A stretch of DNA of 64,000 bases from Mesorhizobium opportunistum WSM2075 (lineage in GTDB: Bacteria > Pseudomonadota > Alphaproteobacteria > Rhizobiales > Rhizobiaceae): the NCBI RefSeq assembly GCF_000176035.2, contig NC_015675.1, positions 3,228,001 through 3,292,000 of the forward strand, read 5' to 3'. The notes under the pieces were generated by a model. That model saw only the letters and a program-made list of their open reading frames with translations. It searched no databases and was not told where the DNA came from. This document shows, piece after piece, positions 33,498 to 41,677 of the stretch. Both the position numbers and the translations under genes were made by a program. Each line of letters starts with the position of its first letter. Positions within the stretch are counted from its first letter, which is position 1.

Positions 33498-35444
33498 CTA
33501 AAACAGCGCCTTCTCCAGTGGTCCTTCCAGCGTTTTTGCAAAGGCTGTCGCCAGATGGTGCCGGTCGCGGAAGGCGAGTTTGCCGTTGATGAAGACGTGG
33601 CATTCGGTGGCGCCGCAGAAGCGGTCGGTCAGGTCGACATAGAGCGTGCCGGGCACGCTTTTCACCACGGCGCGCTCGGCCGCCGCCACCCCGTCATTGG
33701 CGGCCTCGGCCCTTGGCGTGTCGCAGCGCGAGGGTGCCTCGCGCCACCACAGGGCGCGGGCCACGCAGGAGTCGGCGAAGCTGTCGCTGATCGGCGTGTC
33801 GCGGATGACGGCCGTCTCGACGCCGGCCTGGCTGAAGGCCTGCAAGGTGGAGCGCAGGCCGGCCTGCCAGCGCGCGGTCTCGGCTTCGCGGCTGGCGTCG
33901 GGCATGTCGCGGGTCAGATTGCCGATCGAGAATTCCGAGATCACCACCAGGCGCGGCTTGCGGCGGATGATTTCTCCAATCGCCTGTTCGCGCCAGGCGT
34001 CGCATTCGGTGTAGTAGCGCTTCAGCACGGCGTTGAAGGTCGAAAGCCGCGAGGCGCGGCACGAGGATTTGAGGTAGGTGACCACTTTGGTGTCGTTGCG
34101 TTTGGCCGCCTCGACCAGCGGCGTCGACCAGTGGTCGGCATGCGAATCGCCGAACAGCACGACAGTGTGGGCGGCGTCGGCCGGGCCAAACGCACAGGGT
34201 TTCGGCTTCACCGTGTTGAAATCGAGCAGGCAGCTCTTGTCGAGCGCGCGCGCCGTGGAGGGCTGCTCGGCCGCCTGCTCGATGCCGCGCTGCGCGGGGT
34301 CGATGTTGCGGGTGGCCAGATGCGCGTTGGCATAGGCAACCGCCATGCCGGCACCCGTTAGCGCCAGCGCGGGAGCCAATGCCCGGGCGCCCGCCGTCAG
34401 CCAGCCGAAACGCCGTCCCGGGTTCTCGATCAGGTGGTAGCTGAACACCGACAGTGCCAGCGCCAGGGCGCCGCAGCCGAGGCGCTGCGGCGCGCTGAGA
34501 TCCGGCACCAGCATTTGCGCATAGACGATCACCGGCCAGTGCCAGAGATAGAGCGAATAGGAGAGCGCACCGATCCATTGCAGCGGCGGCAGCGACAGTG
34601 CGGCGGCGGGCGCCCGCCAGCCTGTCAGTTCCTGTTCGCCAGCACCGCTCAGCAGCACCAGCACCGTGCCGGCAACCGGCAACAGAGCGTACCAGCCGGG
34701 GAAGGGCAGGTCTTCGCTTAGGCAAAGGTAGGCCGCCGCGATCAGCGCCAGGCCGAGCCAGCCCTGCGCGGCCCGCAGTTGCGGCCGGCACAAGGCCGTC
34801 GGCGCCAGCGTTGCCAGGCCGCCCGCGGCGAACTCCCAGGCGCGCAGCGGCGAGAAATAGAAGGCCCAGGCCGGCGAGAGCCTGGTCAGCCACAGGCAGG
34901 CGGCGAAAGAGGCGAGGCCGGCCACGCCGATCACCGCCACGGCGGTTCGCCGGCCTGGGCGCAGCCAGGCGGCGAGCAGAAGCAGCGTCGGCCAGACGAG
35001 GTAGAATTGTTCCTCCACCGACAGCGACCAGAAGTGGATGAAGGGGTTGCTCAAGGCATCGGCGGCGAAATAGTCGAATGACCAGCGCAGTAGCCACAGA
35101 TTGATTGCGTAGGCGCTGGCATACATGGCGCCGCGCGAATAGAGCGCCTGTTCCTGCGGCGCCAGGATGAAGTAGCCGACAGCCAGCGTGACCAGGATGA
35201 CGAACAGGGCGGCGGGCAGGAGGCGCCGGGCGCGGCGGGCATAGAAGCGCCAGAGGTCGAGCCTGCCGGTCTCCGTAATCTCCTGCATCAGATGCGTGGT
35301 GATCAGCCAGCCGGAAATGACGAAGAAGATGTCGACGCCGGCGAAGCCGCCGGGCAGCGCCGTAACGCCGAAATGATAGGCAACGACGCCGCCGACGGCG
35401 AGCGCGCGCAACCCTTGTATGTCTGGCCGGAACGATGCCGACAC
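33498..35444 (-). CDS. Acyltransferase 3 (OafA-type) with C-terminal SGNH domain
   Basis: A 648-residue membrane O-acyltransferase. About ten TM helices fill residues 1-370 (RPDIQGLRALAVGGVVAYHFG at the N-terminus with the catalytic His, FIHFWSLSVEEQFYLVWP). The C-terminal SGNH domain begins VVLFGDSHADHWSTPL (around 450) and closes with the Asp/His block FRDRHHLATAFAK. GTG at 35444 has GGAGGAGG; longer upstream frames are not supported. It acylates an extracytoplasmic glycan, such as O-antigen or exopolysaccharide; which one is unknown. Confidence 0.92.
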   Translation of the reverse strand: MSASFRPDIQGLRALAVGGVVAYHFGVTALPGGFAGVDIFFVISGWLITTHLMQEITETGRLDLWRFYARRARRLLPAALFVILVTLAVGYFILAPQEQALYSRGAMYASAYAINLWLLRWSFDYFAADALSNPFIHFWSLSVEEQFYLVWPTLLLLAAWLRPGRRTAVAVIGVAGLASFAACLWLTRLSPAWAFYFSPLRAWEFAAGGLATLAPTALCRPQLRAAQGWLGLALIAAAYLCLSEDLPFPGWYALLPVAGTVLVLLSGAGEQELTGWRAPAAALSLPPLQWIGALSYSLYLWHWPVIVYAQMLVPDLSAPQRLGCGALALALSVFSYHLIENPGRRFGWLTAGARALAPALALTGAGMAVAYANAHLATRNIDPAQRGIEQAAEQPSTARALDKSCLLDFNTVKPKPCAFGPADAAHTVVLFGDSHADHWSTPLVEAAKRNDTKVVTYLKSSCRASRLSTFNAVLKRYYTECDAWREQAIGEIIRRKPRLVVISEFSIGNLTRDMPDASREAETARWQAGLRSTLQAFSQAGVETAVIRDTPISDSFADSCVARALWWREAPSRCDTPRAEAANDGVAAAERAVVKSVPGTLYVDLTDRFCGATECHVFINGKLAFRDRHHLATAFAKTLEGPLEKALF

Positions 35445-35657
35445 GAGGCCTCCTCCGTGCAAGCCCAGCCCATTGCCATTGTCGGCCGGACCGGCTGCTA
35501 TCGCAATGCAACAAATTTTTCGCAGCGCAACATGGCCAAAAAGGGGAGGCGCCGGAAATGGATCGGATGGCCTGCCGGCGAGCGCGCGGCGAAGGGGCAA
35601 GGCTCATCGACGCCTGTGACTAGGCTGCCACATTGTCCCGGAACCGGTTCGCCCGGG

Positions 35658-36182
35658 TCAGCTTCGTGTCGGCGCGGGCGGAATCTCGCTCGCCGTCCTG
35701 GCACTGCGCGCGGCATAGAGACCCGCGCCCGCCGCCACGACGACAAGCGCGGCGAAGACGGCCAGTTTCCCAGGCGTCGCGCCTTCCGGGCCGAAGGCGA
35801 CGAAGTACATGGTGCGGCCGGGAATGAAGGTCAAAAGCCCGGTGATGGCGAGGCCGATGATGTAAGTGCCCTGCATGATGCGGCGGTGCGCGGCAATGTT
35901 GCCGCCTCGCGCGGCGCGCACGCCGCGCCATAGCATCACCAGCACGAACAGAGACAGAAGGTGGATCGGGCTGAACGGACCCCACAGCCGGATCGTCCAG
36001 ATGAACAGGCCGGAGATGGCGACTGTTGCCATAAGTGCCATCCAGACGCGGCCGAGTGCCCGGTGCAGCCGGTCGCCCTTGGTGCGCCAGAGCTGCATGG
36101 CGCCGAGCAGCAACGCGGCGACGGCGATCAGCGCATGGAGCTGGATGACGGGCGATGCGTGGAGCAAAGGGGTGAGCGACAT
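35658..36182 (-). CDS. DUF2306 domain membrane protein
   Basis: A 174-residue membrane protein with four hydrophobic helices: LHALIAVAALLLGAMQL, ALMATVAISGLFIWTI, SLFVLVMLWRGV and FAALVVVAAGAGLY. The sequence MQLWRTKGDRLHRALGRVWM with the His-x-x-x-Gly-Arg pattern, and AAHRRIMQGTYIIGLAITGLLTFIPGR, match DUF2306. Function unknown; some members are proposed to be haem or electron-transfer linked. It sits alone between the acyltransferase and a small secreted protein gene. Confidence 0.85.
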   Translation of the reverse strand: MSLTPLLHASPVIQLHALIAVAALLLGAMQLWRTKGDRLHRALGRVWMALMATVAISGLFIWTIRLWGPFSPIHLLSLFVLVMLWRGVRAARGGNIAAHRRIMQGTYIIGLAITGLLTFIPGRTMYFVAFGPEGATPGKLAVFAALVVVAAGAGLYAARSARTASEIPPAPTRS

Positions 36183-36285
36183 CGGTGTTCTCCGCGAGAT
36201 GCGGATTATGGCCGACGCGGTGCCGGAGGGGCAAGCCGCGGCAAGGCGTGACCGGGACCGCTCGACATTCCGGCTGTCAGAGGAA

Positions 36286-36317
36286 CAGGAACAGCCCTGC
36301 GAACGGGGCTGTTCCTG
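36286..36317 (-). terminator. Hairpin terminator after the small secreted protein gene
   Basis: CAGGAACAGCCC pairs with GGGCTGTTCCTG, a 12-bp stem with an eight-base loop, 15 bases beyond the stop at 36332. The T-tract on the minus strand is short (TTCCTGTTCC). Confidence 0.6.
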
Positions 36318-36331
36318 CTCGATAGGCTGCG

Positions 36332-36637
36332 TTACTTGCTGCCGCCATTCAGCTTCACGCTGCTGCAGAATTCCGGATGGGTGTTGGTGGGGTTGGCGTT
36401 CTTGGCCTCGTCGGCGCAGGCCGTCATCATCGCGGTCTGGTCTTCCGGCGTCAGGGCCTTCCAGGCTTTGACGAAGTCGTCGTTGCTGCGCAGCGTCTTC
36501 ATGCTGGAGTCAGTATAGAAGGGCTGCATCTTGGCCGGGTCGTCGAGAGCGGACGTGCCTGTGTTGCCTGCGGCAAGAGCCGAGCCAGCGACCATCGAGA
36601 GCGTCATGGCGCCAAAACAGATCATCTTGATGTTCAT
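36332..36637 (-). CDS. Small secreted protein, 101 residues
   Basis: Signal peptide MNIKMICFGAMTLSMVAGSALA, then a polar 79-residue chain (DDPAKMQPFYTDSSMKTLRS, PEDQTAMMTACADEAKNANP, HPEFCSSVKLNGG). Two cysteines late in the chain (ACAD and FCSS) could make a disulphide. No family identified. ATG after AAGGATC. Isolated, with its own terminator; a small periplasmic protein. Confidence 0.8.
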   Translation of the reverse strand: MNIKMICFGAMTLSMVAGSALAAGNTGTSALDDPAKMQPFYTDSSMKTLRSNDDFVKAWKALTPEDQTAMMTACADEAKNANPTNTHPEFCSSVKLNGGSK

Positions 36638-36853
36638 GGTAGGATCCTTCCCTGTTGCCTTACGACCGTATAAGCAACGGTCAGGTTCGGAACGGGGTCA
36701 GGATAGGGAAAGTTCCGATGACATGCCGGAAGCGGTGGGGATTTATCGAAATATATTTTGGAAACCTTTCGACGGTTTTTTCGTTCGCTTGCAAGTGACC
36801 CTGCGTGGCACTAGCGCGCGGGATGTTGTCGCCTGACAGCCGCCATTCCAGCT

Positions 36854-37441
36854 CTAGTATTCTTCGCCCTTCGGCTGCGGTTGGGCCAGCGTGCGCGCGG
36901 CATCGGCTCCCGCCGCCAGGATGCGGTCCGACAATTCCGTTCCTTCCACCGCGCGGGCCAATTGAAGGGCGCCGATGAGCGCGGCGAAGACGCCCAGCGC
37001 CGCGCCTTCCGGATCACGGATGCCCGGTGGCAGGTCCTTTGCCAACTGGCGAACCAGGGTCAGCAGCCTTTCGGTGTAGAAAGCGCGTGTCTCGGGCGGC
37101 TGACGCGCGATCTCCGGTAATAGCGCGGCGGAAGCACAGCCGGTCTGCGGATGATCGCGGTGCTCGGGCGACAGATACAACGCCAGGGCCAGTTCCAGGC
37201 CACCAGAGGCAAGCACCTCCTGTAATTGCTGCGACTGAGCCTCCAGGGCCGAGGCCACGCTCTCGCGCACGAGGTCGGCCTTGGACTGGAAGTGCGGATA
37301 AAAGGCGCCGTTCGTCATCCCGGCGTCGCTCATGATGCTGGCCAAGCCGGAGGCGGCGATGCCGTCGCCTCGGAAGCGGTGGGAAGCGACCTCCATGATC
37401 CGGCTGCGTGATGCATCCTTCCGGCCCTTGTCATAGCGCAT
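36854..37441 (-). CDS. TetR/AcrR family transcriptional regulator
   Basis: A 195-residue repressor. N-terminal helix-turn-helix SRSRIMEVASHRFRGDGIAASGLASIMSDAGMTNGAFYPHFQSKADLV (about 10-58); the C-terminal ligand domain contains GCASAALLPEIARQPPETRAFY. ATG at 37441 has AAGGAGA upstream. It is divergent from the SDR gene; dyads in the gap are likely operators. The regulated genes are probably the SDR and the NADP oxidoreductase following it. Confidence 0.9.
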   Translation of the reverse strand: MRYDKGRKDASRSRIMEVASHRFRGDGIAASGLASIMSDAGMTNGAFYPHFQSKADLVRESVASALEAQSQQLQEVLASGGLELALALYLSPEHRDHPQTGCASAALLPEIARQPPETRAFYTERLLTLVRQLAKDLPPGIRDPEGAALGVFAALIGALQLARAVEGTELSDRILAAGADAARTLAQPQPKGEEY

Positions 37442-37467
37442 GATGTCTCCTTCTCGTCTTCCTATTG

Positions 37468-37501
37468 CATTATGAGCATAATGTGATATTACGATCATAA
37501 T
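37468..37501. promoter_or_regulatory. Two TetR-type operators
   Basis: CATTATG-AG-CATAATG (37468-37483) is a perfect dyad. ATTACGATCATAAT (37488-37501) is a second dyad with one mismatched pair, centred about 19 bp away. Both are in the AT-rich gap between tetR and the SDR gene, so they probably serve both promoters. Confidence 0.6.
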
Positions 37502-37548
37502 TCAATCGCCGATCGCAGGCAAGACCTCTTACGTTTGGAGCCTTTAGA

Positions 37549-38364
37549 ATGAACCGGAATTCGGGAAAGACCGCTGTTGTGACCGGCGCCTCCTCAGGCA
37601 TTGGCCGTGCCAGCGCCGAGATTTTGGCACGCGCTGGCTTCACTGTCTTCGGCACCAGCCGCAAGGCGTCCAGCCAGAGTTCGAACGGGATATCGATGCT
37701 GGTTTGCGACGTGACCGACGACGCGTCTGTCGCGTCCCTGGTCTCAACTGTCCTCGGCAAGACCGGCCGGATAGACCTCTTGGTCAACAATGCCGGTGTC
37801 GGGCTGCTGGGAGGCGCGGAAGAATCCTCGGTCGCACAGTCGCAGGCCCTGTTCGACGTCAACCTGTTCGGCGTCATGCGCATGACCCACGCGGTGCTGC
37901 CGTCGATGCGCCGGCTGGGCGAAGGGCGCATCATCAATATCGGCTCGATCCTGGGACTGGTCCCGGCACCGTATTCGGCCCATTATTCAGCCGTCAAGCA
38001 CGCGCTCGAAGGCTATTCGGAATCGCTCGACCACGAGGTACGCGCCTTCAACATACGCGTTTCGGTCATCGAACCGGCATTCGTGCGCACCGTGTTCGAC
38101 CAGAACGGATTCGAGCCCGATTCCGTCCTGCAGGACTATGATGAGGCGCGCGCAGGGCTCGAGGCATTGCTTCGCGACGTGATGCCCAAGGCGGATCCCC
38201 CGGACATCGTGGCGAAGGTGGTTCTGCGGGCCGCGACCGACAGGCATCCGCGGCGGCGCTACACCGCCGGCCAGGCAGCGCGACAGGTCAGCATGCTGCG
38301 CCGGTTCGCGCCGGCCGCGATGTTCGACAAAATCTTGCGCAAGCAATTTCGCCTGCCTGCCTGA
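37549..38364 (+). CDS. SDR family oxidoreductase
   Basis: A 271-residue classical short-chain dehydrogenase. Cofactor motif VVTGASSGIGRASAEIL (residues 9-25), LVNNAGVGLLGG (about 78-89), catalytic Ser in IINIGSILGLVPAP, and the Tyr-x-x-x-Lys in APYSAHYSAVKHALEGYSESL. It is divergent from the TetR gene and precedes an NADP-dependent oxidoreductase gene. Probably repressed by TetR. Substrate unknown. Confidence 0.92.
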   Translation: MNRNSGKTAVVTGASSGIGRASAEILARAGFTVFGTSRKASSQSSNGISMLVCDVTDDASVASLVSTVLGKTGRIDLLVNNAGVGLLGGAEESSVAQSQALFDVNLFGVMRMTHAVLPSMRRLGEGRIINIGSILGLVPAPYSAHYSAVKHALEGYSESLDHEVRAFNIRVSVIEPAFVRTVFDQNGFEPDSVLQDYDEARAGLEALLRDVMPKADPPDIVAKVVLRAATDRHPRRRYTAGQAARQVSMLRRFAPAAMFDKILRKQFRLPA

Positions 38365-38448
38365 ACGAAGCGAGTGACTTAACGCATGTGCGACACGCAA
38401 GCCCGGTCTGTTTCGCGCCGGCCATCGAAATCATTTTAGAAAGAAAAC

Positions 38449-39453
38449 ATGATGAAAGCCTTTGTTGTCGACAAGTATCAAAAGAAGGGTGCCCTGCGGC
38501 TCGCCGAAATGCCGGAGCCCGCGTTGCGGGACAATGATGTCCTGGTCGAAATTCACGCCGCCGGTATAAACCTTCTCGATTCCAAGCTCCGGGATGGTGA
38601 GTTCAAGCTGATTTTGCCCTATCGCCCGCCCTTCATCCTGGGCCATGACGTGGCCGGGATCGTCGTTCGGGTCGGATCGAAAGTCCGCAAATTCAAGCCC
38701 GGTGACGAGATCTATGCCCGGCCGCGCGACAGCCGGACCGGCGCATTCGCCGAATTTATCGCGATGGATGAAGCCGACGTGGCGCTGAAGCCTAAAAACC
38801 TCAGCATGGAAGAAGCCGCCTCGATTCCGCTCGTGGGCCTGACCGCCTGGCAGGTTCTGGTCGAAACAGCCGGGCTGAAGAAAGGCCAGAAAGTGTTTAT
38901 CCAGGCCGGTTCCGGTGGCGTGGGAACCTTCGCCATCCAGCTTGCAAAGCATCTCGGTGCGATCGTCGCGACGACAGCGAGCGCGGCGAGTACCGATCTG
39001 GTGAAAGGCCTCGGAGCCGATATCGTCATCGACTACAAGAAAGACGATTTCGAGAACGTCCTGCAAGGCTACGACGTCGTCCTGAACAGCCAGGATGCCA
39101 AGACGCTCGAAAAATCCCTGCATGTGCTGAAGCCGGGCGGCAAACTCATCTCCATTTCCGGTCCGCCGGATCCCGGATTTGCCAGCAAGCAGGGGTTGAA
39201 CATGGTCCTGAAGCTGGTCCTGCGCTTGCTGAGCCGCGGCATACGCAGCAAGGCCAGGCGCGCTGGTGTCGGGTATTCGTTCCTGTTCATGTGGGCGCAG
39301 GGCGATCAGCTGGGCAAGATCACGTCGCTCATCGAATCCGGCATCATACGGCCCGTCATGGACCGGACTTTTCCGTTCGAGAACACCAACGAGGCATTGG
39401 CCTACGTCGAAACCGGGCGTGCCAAGGGCAAGGTCGTCGTCAAGATCAGATAA
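38449..39453 (+). CDS. NADP-dependent medium-chain oxidoreductase (quinone oxidoreductase-like)
   Basis: A 334-residue MDR protein of the zinc-free class. N-terminal GroES-like fold (MMKAFVVDKYQKKGALRLAE, HDVAGIVVRVGSKVRKFKPGDEIYAR) and Rossmann motif FIQAGSGGVGTFAIQLAKHLGA (about 142-164). No zinc-cysteine signature, so a quinone oxidoreductase/enone reductase. Two adjacent ATGs; the first is taken. It lies 84 bp after the SDR gene on the same strand and probably forms its operon. Confidence 0.9.
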   Translation: MMKAFVVDKYQKKGALRLAEMPEPALRDNDVLVEIHAAGINLLDSKLRDGEFKLILPYRPPFILGHDVAGIVVRVGSKVRKFKPGDEIYARPRDSRTGAFAEFIAMDEADVALKPKNLSMEEAASIPLVGLTAWQVLVETAGLKKGQKVFIQAGSGGVGTFAIQLAKHLGAIVATTASAASTDLVKGLGADIVIDYKKDDFENVLQGYDVVLNSQDAKTLEKSLHVLKPGGKLISISGPPDPGFASKQGLNMVLKLVLRLLSRGIRSKARRAGVGYSFLFMWAQGDQLGKITSLIESGIIRPVMDRTFPFENTNEALAYVETGRAKGKVVVKIR

Positions 39454-39519
39454 AGAGAGCGTTCGGCGAACCGCTCTGCCTCCTTGTCTTTGCGCAGTTG
39501 CGGGCACGAAAGCGTTGCT

Positions 39520-40185
39520 TCAGCCGGCCGGCGCGGTCTCGATCTCCTGGAGATAAAACGTCTTGCTCGGCTGCAGATGGTCGACGCAGAGCTGCGCCAG
39601 CACCCAATTGTCCCGGCGCTTCATCGCCTCGATCATCATCCAGTGGTGTTTTCGCGAGATGTCCAGCTTTTCCCTGTCGGCCAGCGAATTGGCTCGCACC
39701 GGCAGGCTGAGGCGCATGTAGTGCTCGATCGAGGAGACGAGATAGGCGTTGCCGCAGGCCGAGAACATGGTGAGGTGGAAGCGGTCATTGGCCTCGTGGA
39801 TGCCGCGCAGATAGCCGTTATCGATATGGCCGCCATAGATCTCATGGATCTCCATCAGCTCCGCGATCAGCGCATCGCTGGCCGGCAAGCGGATCATCAG
39901 CGCGGCCTGGCGCTGCAGCATTTCGCGCACCTCGTAGATCTGTCGCACCTCGTCGGGTGAAAGCCTGCGCACCATGGCGCCCTTGTTGCGCTCACGCGTG
40001 ACGATGCCGAGTTTTTCCAGCTGGTAAAGCGCCTGGCGGATGGTGTGGCGAGACACAGGGAAACGGGCGAGCAGCACGTCCTCGACCAGCCGCTCACCCG
40101 GCGCCAGCCGGCCGAAGATGATGTCCTCCTCCAGCGCATGCACTGTATCGGCTTCCTTGCCGCCATAGTCGAAGGCGTTGAGCAT
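39520..40185 (-). CDS. GntR family regulator with FCD (FadR-type) domain
   Basis: A 221-residue regulator. Winged helix EDIIFGRLAPGERLVEDVLLARFPVSRHTIRQALYQLEKLGIVTRERNKGAMVRRLSPDE (about 15-80), then an FCD all-helical domain with MLQRQAALMIRLPASD and the metal-site His residues in NDRFHLTMFSACGN and HHWMMIEAMKRRD. The ATG at 40185 has AAGGG six bases upstream; an earlier ATG at 40206 is possible. No metabolic operon is adjacent. The effector is probably a small organic acid. Confidence 0.9.
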   Translation of the reverse strand: MLNAFDYGGKEADTVHALEEDIIFGRLAPGERLVEDVLLARFPVSRHTIRQALYQLEKLGIVTRERNKGAMVRRLSPDEVRQIYEVREMLQRQAALMIRLPASDALIAELMEIHEIYGGHIDNGYLRGIHEANDRFHLTMFSACGNAYLVSSIEHYMRLSLPVRANSLADREKLDISRKHHWMMIEAMKRRDNWVLAQLCVDHLQPSKTFYLQEIETAPAG

Positions 40186-40223
40186 CGCGAACCCTTGTGT
40201 TCTCATTGGCCAGCAATGCTACT

Positions 40224-40967
40224 CTAGCGCTCACGCACAAGGCTTACCACAAGCTGGTCGACGCCTGGGTCATCGAGGCTGACCATTCTGGACATCTGCA
40301 GCGCCTGCCTCAGGCTGATCCTGCCAACCTGCTGGCGCATGATGACCGGCACGCAGACCGGCCCCGCCGCAGTCAGAATGAAGGCGTTGCCGACCAGGAC
40401 CGGTTCAGAGAAGGGCGCCCACTGAACGGCCACGATCGACGGTTCGCCGGTCTGGCGGCGGTTGATGCCGGCGAAATAGATCCAGTTCAGGCGCGAGATC
40501 GCCACGCCATAGTGCCAGCCCGGCGCCTGCGCTCCGCCCTGGCGATGGCCTTCGGCCCACCGGGTCACGCGCCTGAAGGTCACCAGTTCGGCCTCGCGCC
40601 GCACGAAGGTGACCGACCGCATCAGAAGGTCGGGACGGTCGGGAACCGAAAAATAGGTGAAGTAGGTGCCGCCTGCGATGGCGGGAGAAGGGCCTTGCAC
40701 CATGTTCTCGTAGAGCTTCTGGTGGAGCGGCGGCAGGGCAGGATGTCCGGGCGTTGCAACGTCCGGCGCCCGGTACAGTTCATCCTCCTCGATGCGGAAA
40801 TAGTCGCAGATCAGTCGCGCCGTGGCCCGGTTGGGCACGCTCTTGCCTTGCAGGTAGCGCTCGAACTGCGAGCGGTTCATGTTCAATCCGCGGCATACAG
40901 CGCTCACCGACGCATGGCCGCTGACCAAGCGTCTGAGATTTGCGGCAAGATTCTTGCGGATTGGCAC
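40224..40967 (-). CDS. Helix-turn-helix (XRE-like) regulator, 247 residues
   Basis: N-terminal helix-turn-helix VSAVCRGLNMNRSQFERYLQGKSVPNRATARLICDYFRI (about 20-60), then a domain of about 170 residues with no family recognised (YFTYFSVPDRPDLLMRSVTFVRREAELVTFRRVTRW). The GTG at 40967 is used because GGGGCGG lies eight bases upstream; a longer frame to 41108 runs into a terminator hairpin. It precedes the GntR gene on the same strand. Targets unknown. Confidence 0.8.
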   Translation of the reverse strand: MPIRKNLAANLRRLVSGHASVSAVCRGLNMNRSQFERYLQGKSVPNRATARLICDYFRIEEDELYRAPDVATPGHPALPPLHQKLYENMVQGPSPAIAGGTYFTYFSVPDRPDLLMRSVTFVRREAELVTFRRVTRWAEGHRQGGAQAPGWHYGVAISRLNWIYFAGINRRQTGEPSIVAVQWAPFSEPVLVGNAFILTAAGPVCVPVIMRQQVGRISLRQALQMSRMVSLDDPGVDQLVVSLVRER

Positions 40968-41096
40968 GACACCGCCCCGACAGACGTCCGAACCATTATT
41001 CAGAAGTTGCTTATATTTCCTCAATCTCGCACAAGATCGTGCTGCCGCGAATGGGGACCTTCGACCAATACCGCACGACGGGCAGGCCAATACGAA

Positions 41097-41131
41097 AAGG
41101 CCCGCCACCGACGCGACTCGTGGCGGGCCTT
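41097..41131 (-). terminator. Intrinsic terminator downstream of peptide gene 1
   Basis: AAGGCCCGCCAC pairs perfectly with GTGGCGGGCCTT around an 11-base loop. On the minus strand it is followed by TTTTCG, so it terminates minus-strand transcripts, here the short peptide gene at 41276-41371. A second stem, CCGGGC/GCCCGG, occurs at 41142-41161. Confidence 0.7.
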
Positions 41132-41275
41132 CTGGAGTAGACCGGGCTCGCCTTCGCCCGGCTGTCTTTAAAGAACCGCGCAGCGGAACGATCGTTCCAT
41201 CAGAAGCCTGCTACCTCGCGGAAACGGGTTTTCTACAGCCGGCCAGTGCCAGTCTTCGATCGCCAAGTCTTCGAT

Positions 41276-41371
41276 TCAGTGCGGGCATACCGAGATCGGA
41301 CAGGCGACCGCGGTGACGGCCGACAGCCTGTCGCGCTTCACCAGAAGCGGCTTCTGGTAGGTCTTTTTCAT
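41276..41371 (-). CDS. RiPP precursor-like peptide 1 (31 residues)
   Basis: A 31-residue ORF too short for usual callers. It starts MKKTYQKPLL, then KR at 12-13 and RLSAV at 15-19, and ends with a short Cys-containing core (Cys24, Cys29, Pro-His at the end). Y5xxP8xL10 matches the leader element recognised by RiPP recognition elements in lasso peptides. Support: Shine-Dalgarno GGGGGA, a CTTGAC-N17 promoter just upstream, a terminator downstream, and a related peptide 3.5 kb away. No modification enzyme was recognised next to it. Interpretation as a RiPP is inference. Confidence 0.65.
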   Translation of the reverse strand: MKKTYQKPLLVKRDRLSAVTAVACPISVCPH

Positions 41372-41400
41372 TTGAATCCCCCATGCCCCGATACGCCTGA

Positions 41401-41429
41401 CGTAAGCCCCTGCGTCCGGTTGTTGTCAA
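41401..41429 (-). promoter_or_regulatory. Promoter of peptide gene 1
   Basis: Minus-strand TTGACA (41424-41429), exact 17-bp spacer, CTTACG (41401-41406). This fits the alphaproteobacterial CTTGAC/CTATAT consensus with a full -35 and a partial -10. The predicted start is about 23 bases before the ATG. Confidence 0.6.
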
Positions 41430-41452
41430 GTCGCCCCTAAAATAAAGAGACG

Positions 41453-41475
41453 CCCGCCAGGCGAGGCCTGGCGGG
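41453..41475 (-). terminator. Terminator between the dehydrogenase and peptide gene 1
   Basis: CCGCCAGGC and GCCTGGCGG (41454-41474) pair around a GAG loop; the minus strand continues CTCTTTATTTTAG. It ends the dehydrogenase transcript, isolating peptide gene 1 as its own unit. The rest of the gap 41372-41677 holds only the promoter above. Confidence 0.7.
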
Positions 41476-41677
41476 GTGTTGATTGGAGGAGTGACGGATC
41501 GAATGGGAGACGATCCGCCTGGAAAACGCAAAGGCCGGAGAAAGGTTCCAGCGGCAGGGCATCTCGGCGTGAAATTCGATACCTTGTCGCGATCCGGGCC
41601 GCGTGCGCACAGCAGCCGCAAAGCCGGTGGTCGTGGCCGTGATCTCGTTCTCGTCGGTCTGCTTGCCGCGTCTTGGC

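Noticed and set aside
33694..35607. A 637-codon minus-strand frame overlapping the acyltransferase gene
   Set aside because: It is the same-strand alternate frame of the acyltransferase, Arg/Pro-rich with no TM or SGNH features.
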